From Polynucleobacter sp. JS-Polo-80-F4 (lineage in GTDB: Bacteria > Pseudomonadota > Gammaproteobacteria > Burkholderiales > Burkholderiaceae), in assembly GCF_018881965.1 (NCBI RefSeq), contig NZ_JACVPI010000001.1, forward strand, positions 254,018 through 318,017: 64,000 nucleotides of DNA, read 5' to 3'. The translations under genes were made by a program, and so were the position numbers. This document shows, piece after piece, positions 32,384 to 40,648 of this stretch. The notes under the pieces are model-generated. The model had not been told where the DNA came from and searched no databases. It saw nothing but the letters and a program-made list of their open reading frames with translations. The number at the start of each line of letters is the position of its first letter. Within the stretch, counting starts at the first letter, position 1.

Positions 32384-34141
32384 ATGGATACCTTCTCTAT
32401 ACAAGACAACAATGAATTGTTGTTAGAAGAAAAGTATAAGTTTCTTGAAACAGCCTCGCGGACCAATACCGCAGGCACAATCATTGGCCCACTATTTACG
32501 GCAATTCTGATTTTTCAGGAGACGCCCCAGCTCAATCTTGCCATCTGGTTAGCGGCAATGATCACATGCGTAATATTTAGAGCCTACATGATCTTTACAA
32601 GGAATAAAGATCCAAAACTTACAACCAAAACAAAAATATTAAACCTAAATCTGGGTGTCGTTTCAGTAACCGCTTGCTGGGGACTTGGGTGGCTAATAAT
32701 TGCTACTGCTTTACCTTTTAGTTTGCAATGCATCTATTTATTAATGAGCTCAACAGCGGTGTTCGTAGGCTTATATGGCTACTCCGTTAATCGCTCATCG
32801 GTTCTATGCTTTGCACTTCCGATCTTCAGCTGCCAATTTCTTGCATCTATTCTTCCTCCGGTGATGTTCCCTTGGCCTATTCAATTAGGCAATTTCGCAT
32901 TCTTTCTTTACACCATTAAGATGGCTTCCTATTTTTCAAAGTCTTGGGTACAAACAGTCAGCCTACAAATTCAGAACCAGTCCTTAAATAAGGAACTTGA
33001 ATACGAGCGCAATACTGCAATTGAAGCAAATCTTGCCAAATCGAAGTTTATTGCTACTGCCAGCCACGACTTAAGGCAGCCGCTCCATGCTGTCAATATC
33101 TACCTAGATTTATTCGAGCCCAATAAACTCAGTCAGAAAGAAAAGATTAATTTCCTTCAGATCAGAAAAAGCATACAGACCCTTAACTCCATGTTTAAGT
33201 CCCTATTGGATTTAAGCAAACTCGATGCAGGCTCATCAAGCAAGCTCGAAAAGTCATTTGAGCTCATCGAGGTGGTTGGCTTCTTATCCAATACCTTTAC
33301 TCCAATTGCAGCTAGCAAGAATTTAATACTCCAGTTTGATTTTATGAATATAGGCGTCAATGGGGATAAGTTTTTGCTACAGCAACTGCTTGGCAACTTA
33401 ATATCCAATGCAATTCAATACACCGCATCAGGGGCTGTTCGAGTTAATCTGGTCTCGAAAAACGATTGTTTGCACGTGACGATTGAAGATACAGGTTGTG
33501 GAATCGACTCAACCCTACTAGATAAAATTTTTGATGAATTCTTTAGGGTAGATAGCACTCGTAATATGCATGATGGACTTGGGCTAGGTCTTTCAATTGT
33601 CAAAAGACTCTGCAAAATTTCAAATACAGAACTTTCCGTGCAATCTACACTCGGGTCAGGCACTACCTTTAGCCTTCAAACGCCCTATGCGACCTCTACC
33701 CTGCCAGACCATATTGAAATACTAGTTGATGATTCTTCTCAACATAGCTTTGGATCTCAAGACGTTCTTTTGGAAGCAAAAACGATCGCAGTCTTTGAAG
33801 ATGATCACACCATTTTTAATGCTTATAAACATGCCTTGACTCAAAATGGATTCAATGTTCTTTCTCTCTCTGAAAATAGTCAGGAGCTAATGAGTCAGCT
33901 GGCAAACATTAATCGTATTGATTGTATTTTGAGTGATTACCGTCTTGAAACCACCACAGGGGATCTCATTATTCAGCAGCTCCGTGATAGCTTTGGCATA
34001 GAAATTCCTGCCATCATTATTACTGCTGATACATCCCCTCAGCACATTCAATTATTTAGAGAATTAAGCATTGACATGCTCTATAAGCCAATTGGCTATA
34101 GCGAAATTGTTGACGCAATCAAAAAACTTTTAAAAAAATAA
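32384..34141 (+). CDS. Hybrid sensor histidine kinase with C-terminal receiver
   Basis: 585 residues. Residues about 25-190 contain about six membrane helices with only short loops and no large periplasmic domain. HisKA follows (phospho-His near 229 in ATASHDLRQPLHAVN), then HATPase (N box LLGNLISNAIQYT, G1 DTGCGID, G2 GLGLGLSIVKRL). A C-terminal receiver (VFEDDHTIFNAYK, phosphoacceptor in DCILSDYRLETTTG, ITAD) completes it. The arrangement resembles membrane hybrid kinases paired with a LuxR-type regulator, as encoded just upstream. It probably senses a membrane or small hydrophobic cue. Confidence 0.93.
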   Translation: MDTFSIQDNNELLLEEKYKFLETASRTNTAGTIIGPLFTAILIFQETPQLNLAIWLAAMITCVIFRAYMIFTRNKDPKLTTKTKILNLNLGVVSVTACWGLGWLIIATALPFSLQCIYLLMSSTAVFVGLYGYSVNRSSVLCFALPIFSCQFLASILPPVMFPWPIQLGNFAFFLYTIKMASYFSKSWVQTVSLQIQNQSLNKELEYERNTAIEANLAKSKFIATASHDLRQPLHAVNIYLDLFEPNKLSQKEKINFLQIRKSIQTLNSMFKSLLDLSKLDAGSSSKLEKSFELIEVVGFLSNTFTPIAASKNLILQFDFMNIGVNGDKFLLQQLLGNLISNAIQYTASGAVRVNLVSKNDCLHVTIEDTGCGIDSTLLDKIFDEFFRVDSTRNMHDGLGLGLSIVKRLCKISNTELSVQSTLGSGTTFSLQTPYATSTLPDHIEILVDDSSQHSFGSQDVLLEAKTIAVFEDDHTIFNAYKHALTQNGFNVLSLSENSQELMSQLANINRIDCILSDYRLETTTGDLIIQQLRDSFGIEIPAIIITADTSPQHIQLFRELSIDMLYKPIGYSEIVDAIKKLLKK

Positions 34142-34162
34142 TATTAAATCTAGGAGATACCC

Positions 34163-34864
34163 ATGCAAAGCATTAAATTTCGCTATATTGCGGCTCTACT
34201 GCTCTCATTATTTTCATTCAATGCTGATGCTGACTCTCAGCTGAATCCATGGGTAGGTGCCTATGGTCAGATAGGTCTCCTTGGCTATGCGAGCTATATT
34301 CCGAAAAGCGCTAGTGGCACAACGTCTATTGGCAATAACACGCTCCCCAATACAGCAACTGCAAATCATGCAAATGGTCCTGCTGCCAATATAGGATTAG
34401 GCTATAACTTTGGAATTACCGAAAACTATATTTTAGGAATAGGAGCATCTTTATACCCTGGTCACTCAAGATCAGTGGGCTCAACGCTAGTTACAAATAC
34501 ACCTTACGGCCCATCCGTCAAATATGGCACATACGATGTTTCCAATATTTTTAGCTTCTCCCTACTCCCTGGGTATGTCATTAATAAATCTCATTTAGTC
34601 TACGCAAAGATAGGTTACGCAGGATCCACACTGAATGCCAGCTCCCCAGACTATCCTCAACAATCCACCCGGGTCAACGGAACTGTTTATGGGCTAGGGT
34701 ATAAGCAATTAATTACCGAATCCATCTACTTTTTTGGAGAGGGTAATTACGCAGTCAATAGAGCAAAAGCAGTCACCGTGGTTACGGATAGCGGTGCTAT
34801 CGTTAAATCTACTGCCGATGCAACTGGATATGACTTTATCTTTGGTGTTGGCTACCATTTCTAA
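34163..34864 (+). CDS. Outer-membrane beta-barrel protein
   Basis: 233 residues with a signal peptide (ALLLSLFSFNADA) and an AGGAGA ribosome site. The mature chain alternates hydrophobic and polar residues and carries glycine/aromatic strand ends (GAYGQIGLLGYASY, NIGLGYNFG, YDFIFGVGYHF). It ends in a C-terminal Phe, the BAM recognition feature. It resembles the small OmpA/OmpW/porin-like barrels of about eight strands. It is the third gene of the two-component operon, with no terminator between, so it is likely co-expressed. No transport function can be deduced. Confidence 0.85.
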   Translation: MQSIKFRYIAALLLSLFSFNADADSQLNPWVGAYGQIGLLGYASYIPKSASGTTSIGNNTLPNTATANHANGPAANIGLGYNFGITENYILGIGASLYPGHSRSVGSTLVTNTPYGPSVKYGTYDVSNIFSFSLLPGYVINKSHLVYAKIGYAGSTLNASSPDYPQQSTRVNGTVYGLGYKQLITESIYFFGEGNYAVNRAKAVTVVTDSGAIVKSTADATGYDFIFGVGYHF

Positions 34865-34894
34865 AGGCCGCACCCTCTAGCGAAGATAAAAAAA

Positions 34895-34916
34895 ATACCA
34901 CCCCTAGGGGTGGTAT
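34895..34916 (-). terminator. Perfect hairpin, minus-strand terminator
   Basis: ATACCACCCC-TAGGGGTGGTAT is a 22-base perfect palindrome. A run of A residues precedes it on the plus strand, giving a T tract on the minus strand. It should stop minus-strand transcripts of the 53-residue gene and may also protect the 3' end of the beta-barrel mRNA. Confidence 0.75.
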
Positions 34917-35019
34917 GAATATTCAAAGATCTGTCATGGAAATTTGAATAGTTAGGAATCTACTTTATAACCCATTAAATTTGGCAGTGGCTAAATTTGA
35001 ATCAGAATTATCTGGGATC

Positions 35020-35036
35020 TAGAGCTAAAGTATTAG
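35020..35036 (+). promoter_or_regulatory. Regulon motif copy 3 (TAGAGCTAAAGTATTAG)
   Basis: One mismatch from the consensus. It overlaps the stop codon of the 53-residue gene and points toward the plus strand, about 370 bp before the next plus-strand gene, so its function is less obvious than that of the other copies. Confidence 0.5.
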
Positions 35037-35194
35037 TCTTGCATCGATCTCACATTACCCATCGCATCAGAATGTACGCTTTGCATTGCATGGGCTTGAT
35101 CATCTGTGTTGAATTTATTAAAAGCTGAAGCGCTTGCCAAGCCGATCAAGAACGCAAATACAGCCACGATTAAATTTGTACTAATTTTTCCCAC
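35033..35194 (-). CDS. 53-residue exported or membrane peptide
   Basis: Small gene with a GTG start at 35194 and GGGGAAG seven bases upstream. The product has a basic start (GKISTN), a hydrophobic stretch (LIVAVFAFLIGLASASAF) and a polar tail (KFNTDDQAHAMQSVHSDAMG and NVRSMQD). The tail SVHSDAMGNVRS resembles SIHSVAMRDLRG in the protein at 31175. Two copies of the 17-base motif lie 100-150 bp upstream. The reasonable codon pattern and ribosome site support it as a real gene. Its function is unknown; secretion or membrane insertion is likely. Confidence 0.55.
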   Translation of the reverse strand: MGKISTNLIVAVFAFLIGLASASAFNKFNTDDQAHAMQSVHSDAMGNVRSMQD

Positions 35195-35290
35195 GTTACT
35201 TCCCCATATGAATTAAAAATGAAAGCTAATTTTTTAGCCGAGAGAATAGTAATTCATAAATCCCCATAAAAATATAGAAATTGACTCTCT

Positions 35291-35307
35291 TAGAGCTAAA
35301 GTACTAG
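35291..35307 (+). promoter_or_regulatory. Regulon motif copy 4 (TAGAGCTAAAGTACTAG)
   Basis: Exact consensus, 35 bp upstream of copy 5, placed between the divergent 53-residue gene and the 114-residue exported-protein gene. The flanks match those of copy 2. Confidence 0.65.
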
Positions 35308-35325
35308 TCGAAATTATTACGGCAA

Positions 35326-35342
35326 TAGAGCTAAAGTTTTAT
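35326..35342 (+). promoter_or_regulatory. Regulon motif copy 5 (TAGAGCTAAAGTTTTAT)
   Basis: The core TAGAGCTAAAGT is intact and the last bases diverge. It lies 65-80 bp upstream of the ATG at 35407. Tandem with copy 4, it suggests cooperative binding at the promoter of the downstream gene. Confidence 0.6.
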
Positions 35343-35406
35343 ATCTCTAAATCATCTCTGAACGTATTCTTCATAACATTCACAACTCATTGAGGAGGCT
35401 TGGTTT

Positions 35407-35751
35407 ATGAAGAAGATATTTTTAGTGCTCGCCCTATTTGCTCTCATGAATCAAGCTCAGGCTTATGAACCAAGTGAATGCGATGGCATCTCAATCTGGA
35501 AAAAATCTATAAAAAACTCTCCAGACATCATGACGCGCACTTGTAATCTATTCGGGATGAATTATGTGGAGATTAAGAGTCAACTGAAAGAAAACCGCTG
35601 CATCGTGGTAACGAATACCAAAACTGGTGATACATGGAAGCATTTTTTCTTACACAAGCAATCAATCAAGGCTTTAGGAAGCCCCTATCTTGATCCAAAT
35701 AATTTCACAGTTGCTTCCAACAATATTAAAGATGGTCGTTGCAGTTCATAA
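35407..35751 (+). CDS. Small exported cysteine-containing protein
   Basis: 114 residues. A strong GAGGAGG ribosome site precedes the ATG. A signal peptide (KIFLVLALFALMNQAQA) is followed by a basic mature domain with four Cys (PSECDG, TRTCNLFG, ENRCIVV, DGRCSS) at positions suited to two disulfides. The second Cys segment (SPDIMTRTCNLFG) recurs in small unannotated periplasmic proteins. Two copies of the 17-base motif lie directly upstream, so it is a likely target of the neighbouring two-component system. Its function is unknown. Confidence 0.8.
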   Translation: MKKIFLVLALFALMNQAQAYEPSECDGISIWKKSIKNSPDIMTRTCNLFGMNYVEIKSQLKENRCIVVTNTKTGDTWKHFFLHKQSIKALGSPYLDPNNFTVASNNIKDGRCSS

Positions 35752-35785
35752 ATAGACCGCATCTCTCGAATATATTGCATTAGTC

Positions 35786-35810
35786 AAAAGCTACCCTGGG
35801 GGTGGCTTTT
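35786..35810 (+). terminator. Terminator shared by two convergent genes
   Basis: AAAAGCTACC-CTGGG-GGTGGCTTTT, a ten-base stem with one wobble pair, with T residues on both strands. It ends the exported Cys-protein gene and may also serve the convergent lyase gene. Confidence 0.7.
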
Positions 35811-35844
35811 AAGCTTGAGGAAGTCACCACTAATCACCCCTCAC

Positions 35845-36780
35845 TCATTGAGCGCGACGTAATTCATCTACGTAGTTTGGCTCTGGATGCAGTGTGTAGG
35901 TGCTACCTGCCTTAGCTACCTGACCCGGCACTTCATGCCCAACTATTGCCGGCAGCTCCCTTGCTAACTGCAATAGCTTTGGAATATTCATGCCGGTGTC
36001 ATAACCCATAGCATCGAGCATATGGATCGCATCTTCACTGGATATATTGCCGCTTGCTCCAGGAGCGTATGGACAACCACCTAAGCCGCCCAATGAACCA
36101 TCAAAGCGCACAATGCCAGATTGCACTGCGGCCAGTACATTAGCTAAACCCATTCCTCTGGTGTTATGAAAGTGCATAGTGAGCTGTAGGCTTGGAAAGC
36201 GTTTTTGTAAGACCTCACTCATCTTTTTCACTTGATCTGGATTTGCCATGCCTGTTGTATCGCAAATCGTTAGACCTCTTACACCCAGATCAGCAAAGCG
36301 CTGTGCGAATCCCTCTACCACTGCTTGCGGAACCTCACCCTCCATAGGGCAGCCAAAGCATGTAGATAAGGAAACATTGATAGGCGTTCTGCCATCAACA
36401 AACTGAATGACTTCAGCCAATCCTGCGAAGCTCTTTTCTCTACCCATTCTCAGGTTGGCTAAGTTATGGGTCTCTGAGGTGGACATCACGAGGTTGAATT
36501 CATCAGCTTTAGACTCAAAGGCGCGCTCGGCGCCTCTTAAATTGGGAACCAGTACGGTATATTCCACTCCAGGAACTCGCTTAATGCGCCCCATGACTTC
36601 TTCGGCATCCCACAGCATTGGAATCGCTTTAGGGGAGGTAAAGGAGGTCACCTCAATTTTGGCAAAACCACATTGACTAAGCTCATCAACCAACTTCACC
36701 TTATCGTCCGTTGGTACAAAATTGGCTTCAATCTGAAAGCCATCCCTCATCACTACATCATTGAAATAAATTCTGCTCAT
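35845..36780 (-). CDS. HMG-CoA lyase family enzyme
   Basis: 311-residue TIM-barrel lyase of the HMG-CoA lyase group. It has the metal-site start NDVVMRDGFQIE, VTSFTSPKAIPM, the MHFHNTRGMGLAN strand with its His ligands, and the active-site Cys loop GGLGGCPYAPGASGN. It cleaves HMG-CoA to acetyl-CoA and acetoacetate, or a related 3-hydroxyacyl-CoA such as citramalyl-CoA. The gene follows a class III CoA-transferase by 15 bp; together they could activate and cleave a free 3-hydroxy-dicarboxylic acid. Family certain, substrate inferred. Confidence 0.9.
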   Translation of the reverse strand: MSRIYFNDVVMRDGFQIEANFVPTDDKVKLVDELSQCGFAKIEVTSFTSPKAIPMLWDAEEVMGRIKRVPGVEYTVLVPNLRGAERAFESKADEFNLVMSTSETHNLANLRMGREKSFAGLAEVIQFVDGRTPINVSLSTCFGCPMEGEVPQAVVEGFAQRFADLGVRGLTICDTTGMANPDQVKKMSEVLQKRFPSLQLTMHFHNTRGMGLANVLAAVQSGIVRFDGSLGGLGGCPYAPGASGNISSEDAIHMLDAMGYDTGMNIPKLLQLARELPAIVGHEVPGQVAKAGSTYTLHPEPNYVDELRRAQ

Positions 36781-36795
36781 AGGGTTCTCTATTAT

Positions 36796-37989
36796 TTATC
36801 TAGTAAATGCAATTCCACGCTCTTTTAAAGAGGCGACCTGATCATCACTTAAGCCAATGCTCTTTAAGATCTCATCGGTGTTCTGGCCAATATCTGGAGC
36901 CAGCGTCTTAATGGAACCTGGAGTACGTGACAGCTTGGGGATCACACCAGGTACATCTACCTTGCTGCCATCTTGCATCTGAATAGTCTGAATGTTTTCT
37001 CTAGCCTTATAGTGTGGATCGCTAGCGATATCAGCAACGGTATAAATACGGCCTGCTGGTACAGCAGCTGCATCCAACATCTCTACAGCCTTTGTAGTGC
37101 TAACTGTTTTAGTCCACTCACCAATCGCTTGATCAAGCTCTACTACTCGCTTAACCCGACCATCGTTATTCTCTAATTGAGGATCATTCCCTAAATCATC
37201 GCGCCCAATCACTGTCATGAGACGCTTGAAAATACTGTCGCCATTGCCTGCAACTAGTACATATCCACCATCAGCACACTGGTAGGCATTCGTTGGTGCA
37301 ATCCCTGGTAAGGCGCTGCCTGCTGCTTGGCGCACTTCACCAAATGCACTGTATTCAGGAAGTAAGCTTTCCATACAGTTAAAGACAGCTTCATACAAAG
37401 CAATATCAATGATTTGGCCCTTGCCACTATTGTGTCGCTCTTGCAGAGCTAGCAGGATACCAATCACACCATGCAAAGAGGCTAAGGTGTCACCAATACT
37501 GATACCCACACGCACTGGCACTCTGCCAGGTTCCGCAGTGAGATGACGTAAGCCACCCATGGCTTCAGCAACGACTCCAAATCCAGGTTTATCTCTGTAT
37601 GGACCAGTCTGACCATAACCACTGATACGCAGAACAATTAACTTTGGATTGAGCTCCAGTAATTTTTCTGGATCAAGGCCCCAGCCCTCTAAAGTTCCAG
37701 GGCGGAAGTTTTCAATTAATACGTCTGCTTCCTTTACTAAGGTTCTGACAATCTCTTGAGCTTCAGCTTCTCTTAAGTCTAATGAGAGGGATCGTTTGTT
37801 GCGTGATTGCACTTGCCACCAAATGGATGTGCCATCTTTTAATAGTCTCCATTTGCGCAGGGCATCACCAACCTTAGGCGGCTCGATCTTGATAACATCC
37901 GCTCCAAAATCAGCCAATGTTTTAGCGGCAAATGGTCCAGCAATGAGTTGCCCCATTTCCACAACTTTTAGCTTAGCCAAAGGCTCCAT
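36796..37989 (-). CDS. Class III CoA-transferase (CaiB/BaiF)
   Basis: About 397 residues. Family marks are LKVVEMGQLIAGPFAAKTLADFGADVIKIEPP, the block RNKRSLSLDLR, the FRPGTLEGWGLDPE segment containing the family Asp-adjacent loop, and GYGQTGPYRDKPGFG. It moves CoA between carboxylic acids, with an aspartate forming the acyl-enzyme. The ATG at 37989 has GGGGGAAG upstream; the longer frame begins with a TTG four codons earlier. First gene of a pair with the HMG-CoA-lyase-type enzyme. Human SUGCT, of the same family, makes HMG-CoA or glutaryl-CoA, which would fit this pairing. Confidence 0.92.
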   Translation of the reverse strand: MEPLAKLKVVEMGQLIAGPFAAKTLADFGADVIKIEPPKVGDALRKWRLLKDGTSIWWQVQSRNKRSLSLDLREAEAQEIVRTLVKEADVLIENFRPGTLEGWGLDPEKLLELNPKLIVLRISGYGQTGPYRDKPGFGVVAEAMGGLRHLTAEPGRVPVRVGISIGDTLASLHGVIGILLALQERHNSGKGQIIDIALYEAVFNCMESLLPEYSAFGEVRQAAGSALPGIAPTNAYQCADGGYVLVAGNGDSIFKRLMTVIGRDDLGNDPQLENNDGRVKRVVELDQAIGEWTKTVSTTKAVEMLDAAAVPAGRIYTVADIASDPHYKARENIQTIQMQDGSKVDVPGVIPKLSRTPGSIKTLAPDIGQNTDEILKSIGLSDDQVASLKERGIAFTR

Positions 37990-38168
37990 TGCTTCCCCCA
38001 AATATGCATTGATGCCCCGTTAACCTAATTTATTAGGGCTTTAGTTGCCATTTTAAGACCTATCCCACTTATTCTGTGGGGGCGGGCAATCGCTCAGCAA
38101 TGGAGGGTTCATTTACCCATAAACCGTGGGGATAAGAATAAATCCTTAGCAAGACATAGAATGATCTT

Positions 38169-39137
38169 ATGACCAATTTCCTTGACCCCGCCATACTATT
38201 TTTTATCTTTGGGGTATTTTCAGGATTAGTTAAATCCAATCTAGAAATTCCTCCACAAATTTCTCGGTTTCTATCGCTCTATTTATTGATGGCTTTAGGA
38301 CTGAAAGGTGGTTTTGCACTTCATAAATCTGGGTTCACTAGTGAAATTGCATTCTCCCTGGGATTGGCAGTCTTCCTTGCCACCATCATTCCCATTATTG
38401 GGTACTGGATCTTACGAAGAAAATTGAGCGCTTTTGATGCCGCAGCAATTGCAGCAACCTATGGTTCAGTGAGTGCCGTTACCTTTATTACCGCCACTCA
38501 GTACTTAGATCAATTCAATATCACCTATGGTGGCCACATGGCAGCTGCCATGGCACTCATGGAATCGCCTGCAATCATTCTGGCAATAGTTCTGGCCAAT
38601 AAGGCAAGAGCATCTATGGCAACGGATTCAACATCTAAGCAAGAGCCAGCAGGTATTACCAAAATATTGCATGAGTCTTTTACCGATGGTGCGCAATTAC
38701 TATTGCTGGGATCTATGGCAGTTGCACTCATTAGCGGCGACTCAGGGCAAAAACTCATGGCGCCATTCTCTATTGATTTATTTAAAGGGATGCTGGCCTT
38801 TTTCTTGCTAGACATGGGACTGATGGCCGCCAGAAACTTCAAAGGTTTAAAGGGCAAGCCGCCCATTACTTTGCTATACGCTATTGGATCGCCGCTGTCA
38901 CATGCACTGTTAGCGCTTGTGCTTTGCAAATTGATTGGACTTCCATTAGGCAATACTATTTTGTTGATGGTGCTTGCCTCTAGCGCATCATATATTGCGG
39001 TGCCAGCAGTACTGCGTCATGCGCTACCTGAGGTAAATCCTGCTCTGTATATGGGCATGTCCTTAGGAATTACATTCCCATTCAACATTATTTTGGGCAT
39101 TCCGCTGTACACCCTGATAGCAAAACAATTTCTGTAG
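38169..39137 (+). CDS. SbtA-like sodium-dependent bicarbonate permease family
   Basis: 322-residue membrane protein with about ten helices. The family shape is visible: LFFIFGVFSGLVKSNLEIP at the start, LMALGLKGGF, a repeated half with YGSVSAVTFITATQYL, and MAAAMALMESPAIILAIVLANK. SbtA (DUF897) proteins import bicarbonate with sodium in cyanobacteria, and heterotrophic homologues may serve anaplerosis. No PII-like SbtB gene adjoins it; instead a zinc-binding DUF6671-like gene lies 29 bp downstream. Family assignment is solid, substrate probable. Confidence 0.88.
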   Translation: MTNFLDPAILFFIFGVFSGLVKSNLEIPPQISRFLSLYLLMALGLKGGFALHKSGFTSEIAFSLGLAVFLATIIPIIGYWILRRKLSAFDAAAIAATYGSVSAVTFITATQYLDQFNITYGGHMAAAMALMESPAIILAIVLANKARASMATDSTSKQEPAGITKILHESFTDGAQLLLLGSMAVALISGDSGQKLMAPFSIDLFKGMLAFFLLDMGLMAARNFKGLKGKPPITLLYAIGSPLSHALLALVLCKLIGLPLGNTILLMVLASSASYIAVPAVLRHALPEVNPALYMGMSLGITFPFNIILGIPLYTLIAKQFL

Positions 39138-39166
39138 AAATTCAACCTCTATAAGTTCTTCAGAAA

Positions 39167-40009
39167 ATGGGCATCTTTTCCAATCGATCAGTGAGCTTGT
39201 TGACCAAGCATGGCAAGGAAAAGGTTATTGCTGAAGTGCTCAATACGCAAGTTGGATGTCGCTTACATCAAACAGATGCATACGACACCGATCTTTTGGG
39301 CACCTTTACACAAGAGACCCCTCGATATGGCTCTCAATTAGACGCCGTACGCAAGAAAGCTTCAATTGGGATGGATCTTCTGAAGCTTGACTTGGGCATC
39401 GCTAACGAAGGTGCATTTGTAAATGACCCTCATTCTGGAATGATTCCCTGGAATAATGAATTACTAGTGTTAATCGACCAAAAGCATCAATTAGAAATCA
39501 CTGGGTTTGCTAGTGGTCCAGCACAAAACGACAATACATATATTAGTCACTGGGAAGAGCTAGAAAAATTTGCTGATAGCGCACTCTTTCCGTCACACTA
39601 TTTAGTGATTAAACCTACTGATGAGTATCATCCCCAGTCTAGAAAAGGCATCAAAGATCTTTCTGAACTAAAGGAAGCTTTTGAATGGGCAAAAGGCTTG
39701 TCCTCAAAAGGTATTATTTATGTAGAGAATGATTTAAGAGCATTTGCAAACCCCACTAGAATGGAAAATATTCGTAGGGCTGCGATTGATCTTGCCAGCA
39801 AGATGAATTCTTTATGCCCTCAATGTCAAACACCTGGCTTTTGGGTTAAAGATGTAAAGCGCGGTCTACCGTGCAACGCCTGCGGACTAGCAACTGATCA
39901 AGAGATTGCCAAAATCTGGGGTTGCCTCAAATGTGACCATGAACTTACTGAGGGAATGAAAGTGTTCAAGCTTGCAGATCCATCAAAGTGTCATCACTGC
40001 AATCCCTAG
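39167..40009 (+). CDS. DUF6671-like protein with C-terminal zinc ribbon
   Basis: 280 residues. The N-terminal two-thirds is an alpha/beta domain of unknown function (segments SLLTKHGKEKVIAEVLN, TPRYGSQLDAVRKKASIGM, GIANEGAFVNDP, GMIPWNNELLVLID). The C-terminus has three CxxC/CxxH-type pairs (LCPQCQTPGFW, PCNACGL, WGCLKCDHEL, KCHHCNP), a double zinc ribbon. It matches my recollection of the DUF6671 family, which has no assigned activity. It lies 29 bp after the SbtA-like permease and is probably co-transcribed, so a link to bicarbonate or ion uptake is possible. Confidence 0.75.
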   Translation: MGIFSNRSVSLLTKHGKEKVIAEVLNTQVGCRLHQTDAYDTDLLGTFTQETPRYGSQLDAVRKKASIGMDLLKLDLGIANEGAFVNDPHSGMIPWNNELLVLIDQKHQLEITGFASGPAQNDNTYISHWEELEKFADSALFPSHYLVIKPTDEYHPQSRKGIKDLSELKEAFEWAKGLSSKGIIYVENDLRAFANPTRMENIRRAAIDLASKMNSLCPQCQTPGFWVKDVKRGLPCNACGLATDQEIAKIWGCLKCDHELTEGMKVFKLADPSKCHHCNP

Positions 40010-40015
40010 GGAACT

Positions 40016-40648
40016 CTAATCCAACCAAACTGGATGCTTCTGCATTACGGTATTAAATAATTCAGAGTCTAGATGCTGAGTAAGCCATTTGTTTACTGCA
40101 GGAATGGGAAACTCCTCAAACCTTTTTGCGTCAACCATTGAAAACTGCCTAATAAATGGAAAGATGGCGACATCCACCCAGCTTATTTTTTCTCCCAGCA
40201 AGTATTGAGAATGTTGCAAGGCAGTTTCCATAGGCATCAGCATCATTTGCAACGCCTCATCGAGAACTGCTTCTGGCTCCATCTCCGGAAATCGATTGGG
40301 ATATTTATATTGATCTAATAAGGTTTTAAATCGACCGTCATTTTTATCAATCCAAGCTTGAGCAATTTCATCATCCACATTTTTCCAGCCATATGGATCA
40401 GATTGCTTGATAGCCCAATGCATGATGTCTAGACTTTGATCTAGCACCACATCATCAAGACAAAGCACTGGAACAGTTCCCTTGGGTGATGCCTGCAACA
40501 TCGATTGCGGCTTGTTGCGCAACTCAATCTCACGATGTTCAATAACAATGCCGGCATACTTCAGGGCCATACGCGCCCTCATTGCATAGGGACACCGGCG
40601 ATAAGAATACAAAATAGGTTTCAAATGACTGCTGATCTTCAATGGCAA
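40016..40648 (-). CDS. Glutathione S-transferase family protein
   Basis: 210 residues. A thioredoxin-like N-terminal half with the redox motif CPYAMRAR (YSYRRCPYAMRARMALKYAG), cis-Pro loop GTVPVL and the glutathione site QSLDIMHW, then a helical C-terminal half. The CPxx motif suggests glutaredoxin-2/omega-like thiol transfer or dehydroascorbate-type activity rather than classic conjugation. The frame begins with TTG at 40648, directly after the stop of the upstream gene, and no ATG exists before the redox motif, so the start is uncertain by a few codons. Confidence 0.85.
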   Translation of the reverse strand: MPLKISSHLKPILYSYRRCPYAMRARMALKYAGIVIEHREIELRNKPQSMLQASPKGTVPVLCLDDVVLDQSLDIMHWAIKQSDPYGWKNVDDEIAQAWIDKNDGRFKTLLDQYKYPNRFPEMEPEAVLDEALQMMLMPMETALQHSQYLLGEKISWVDVAIFPFIRQFSMVDAKRFEEFPIPAVNKWLTQHLDSELFNTVMQKHPVWLD

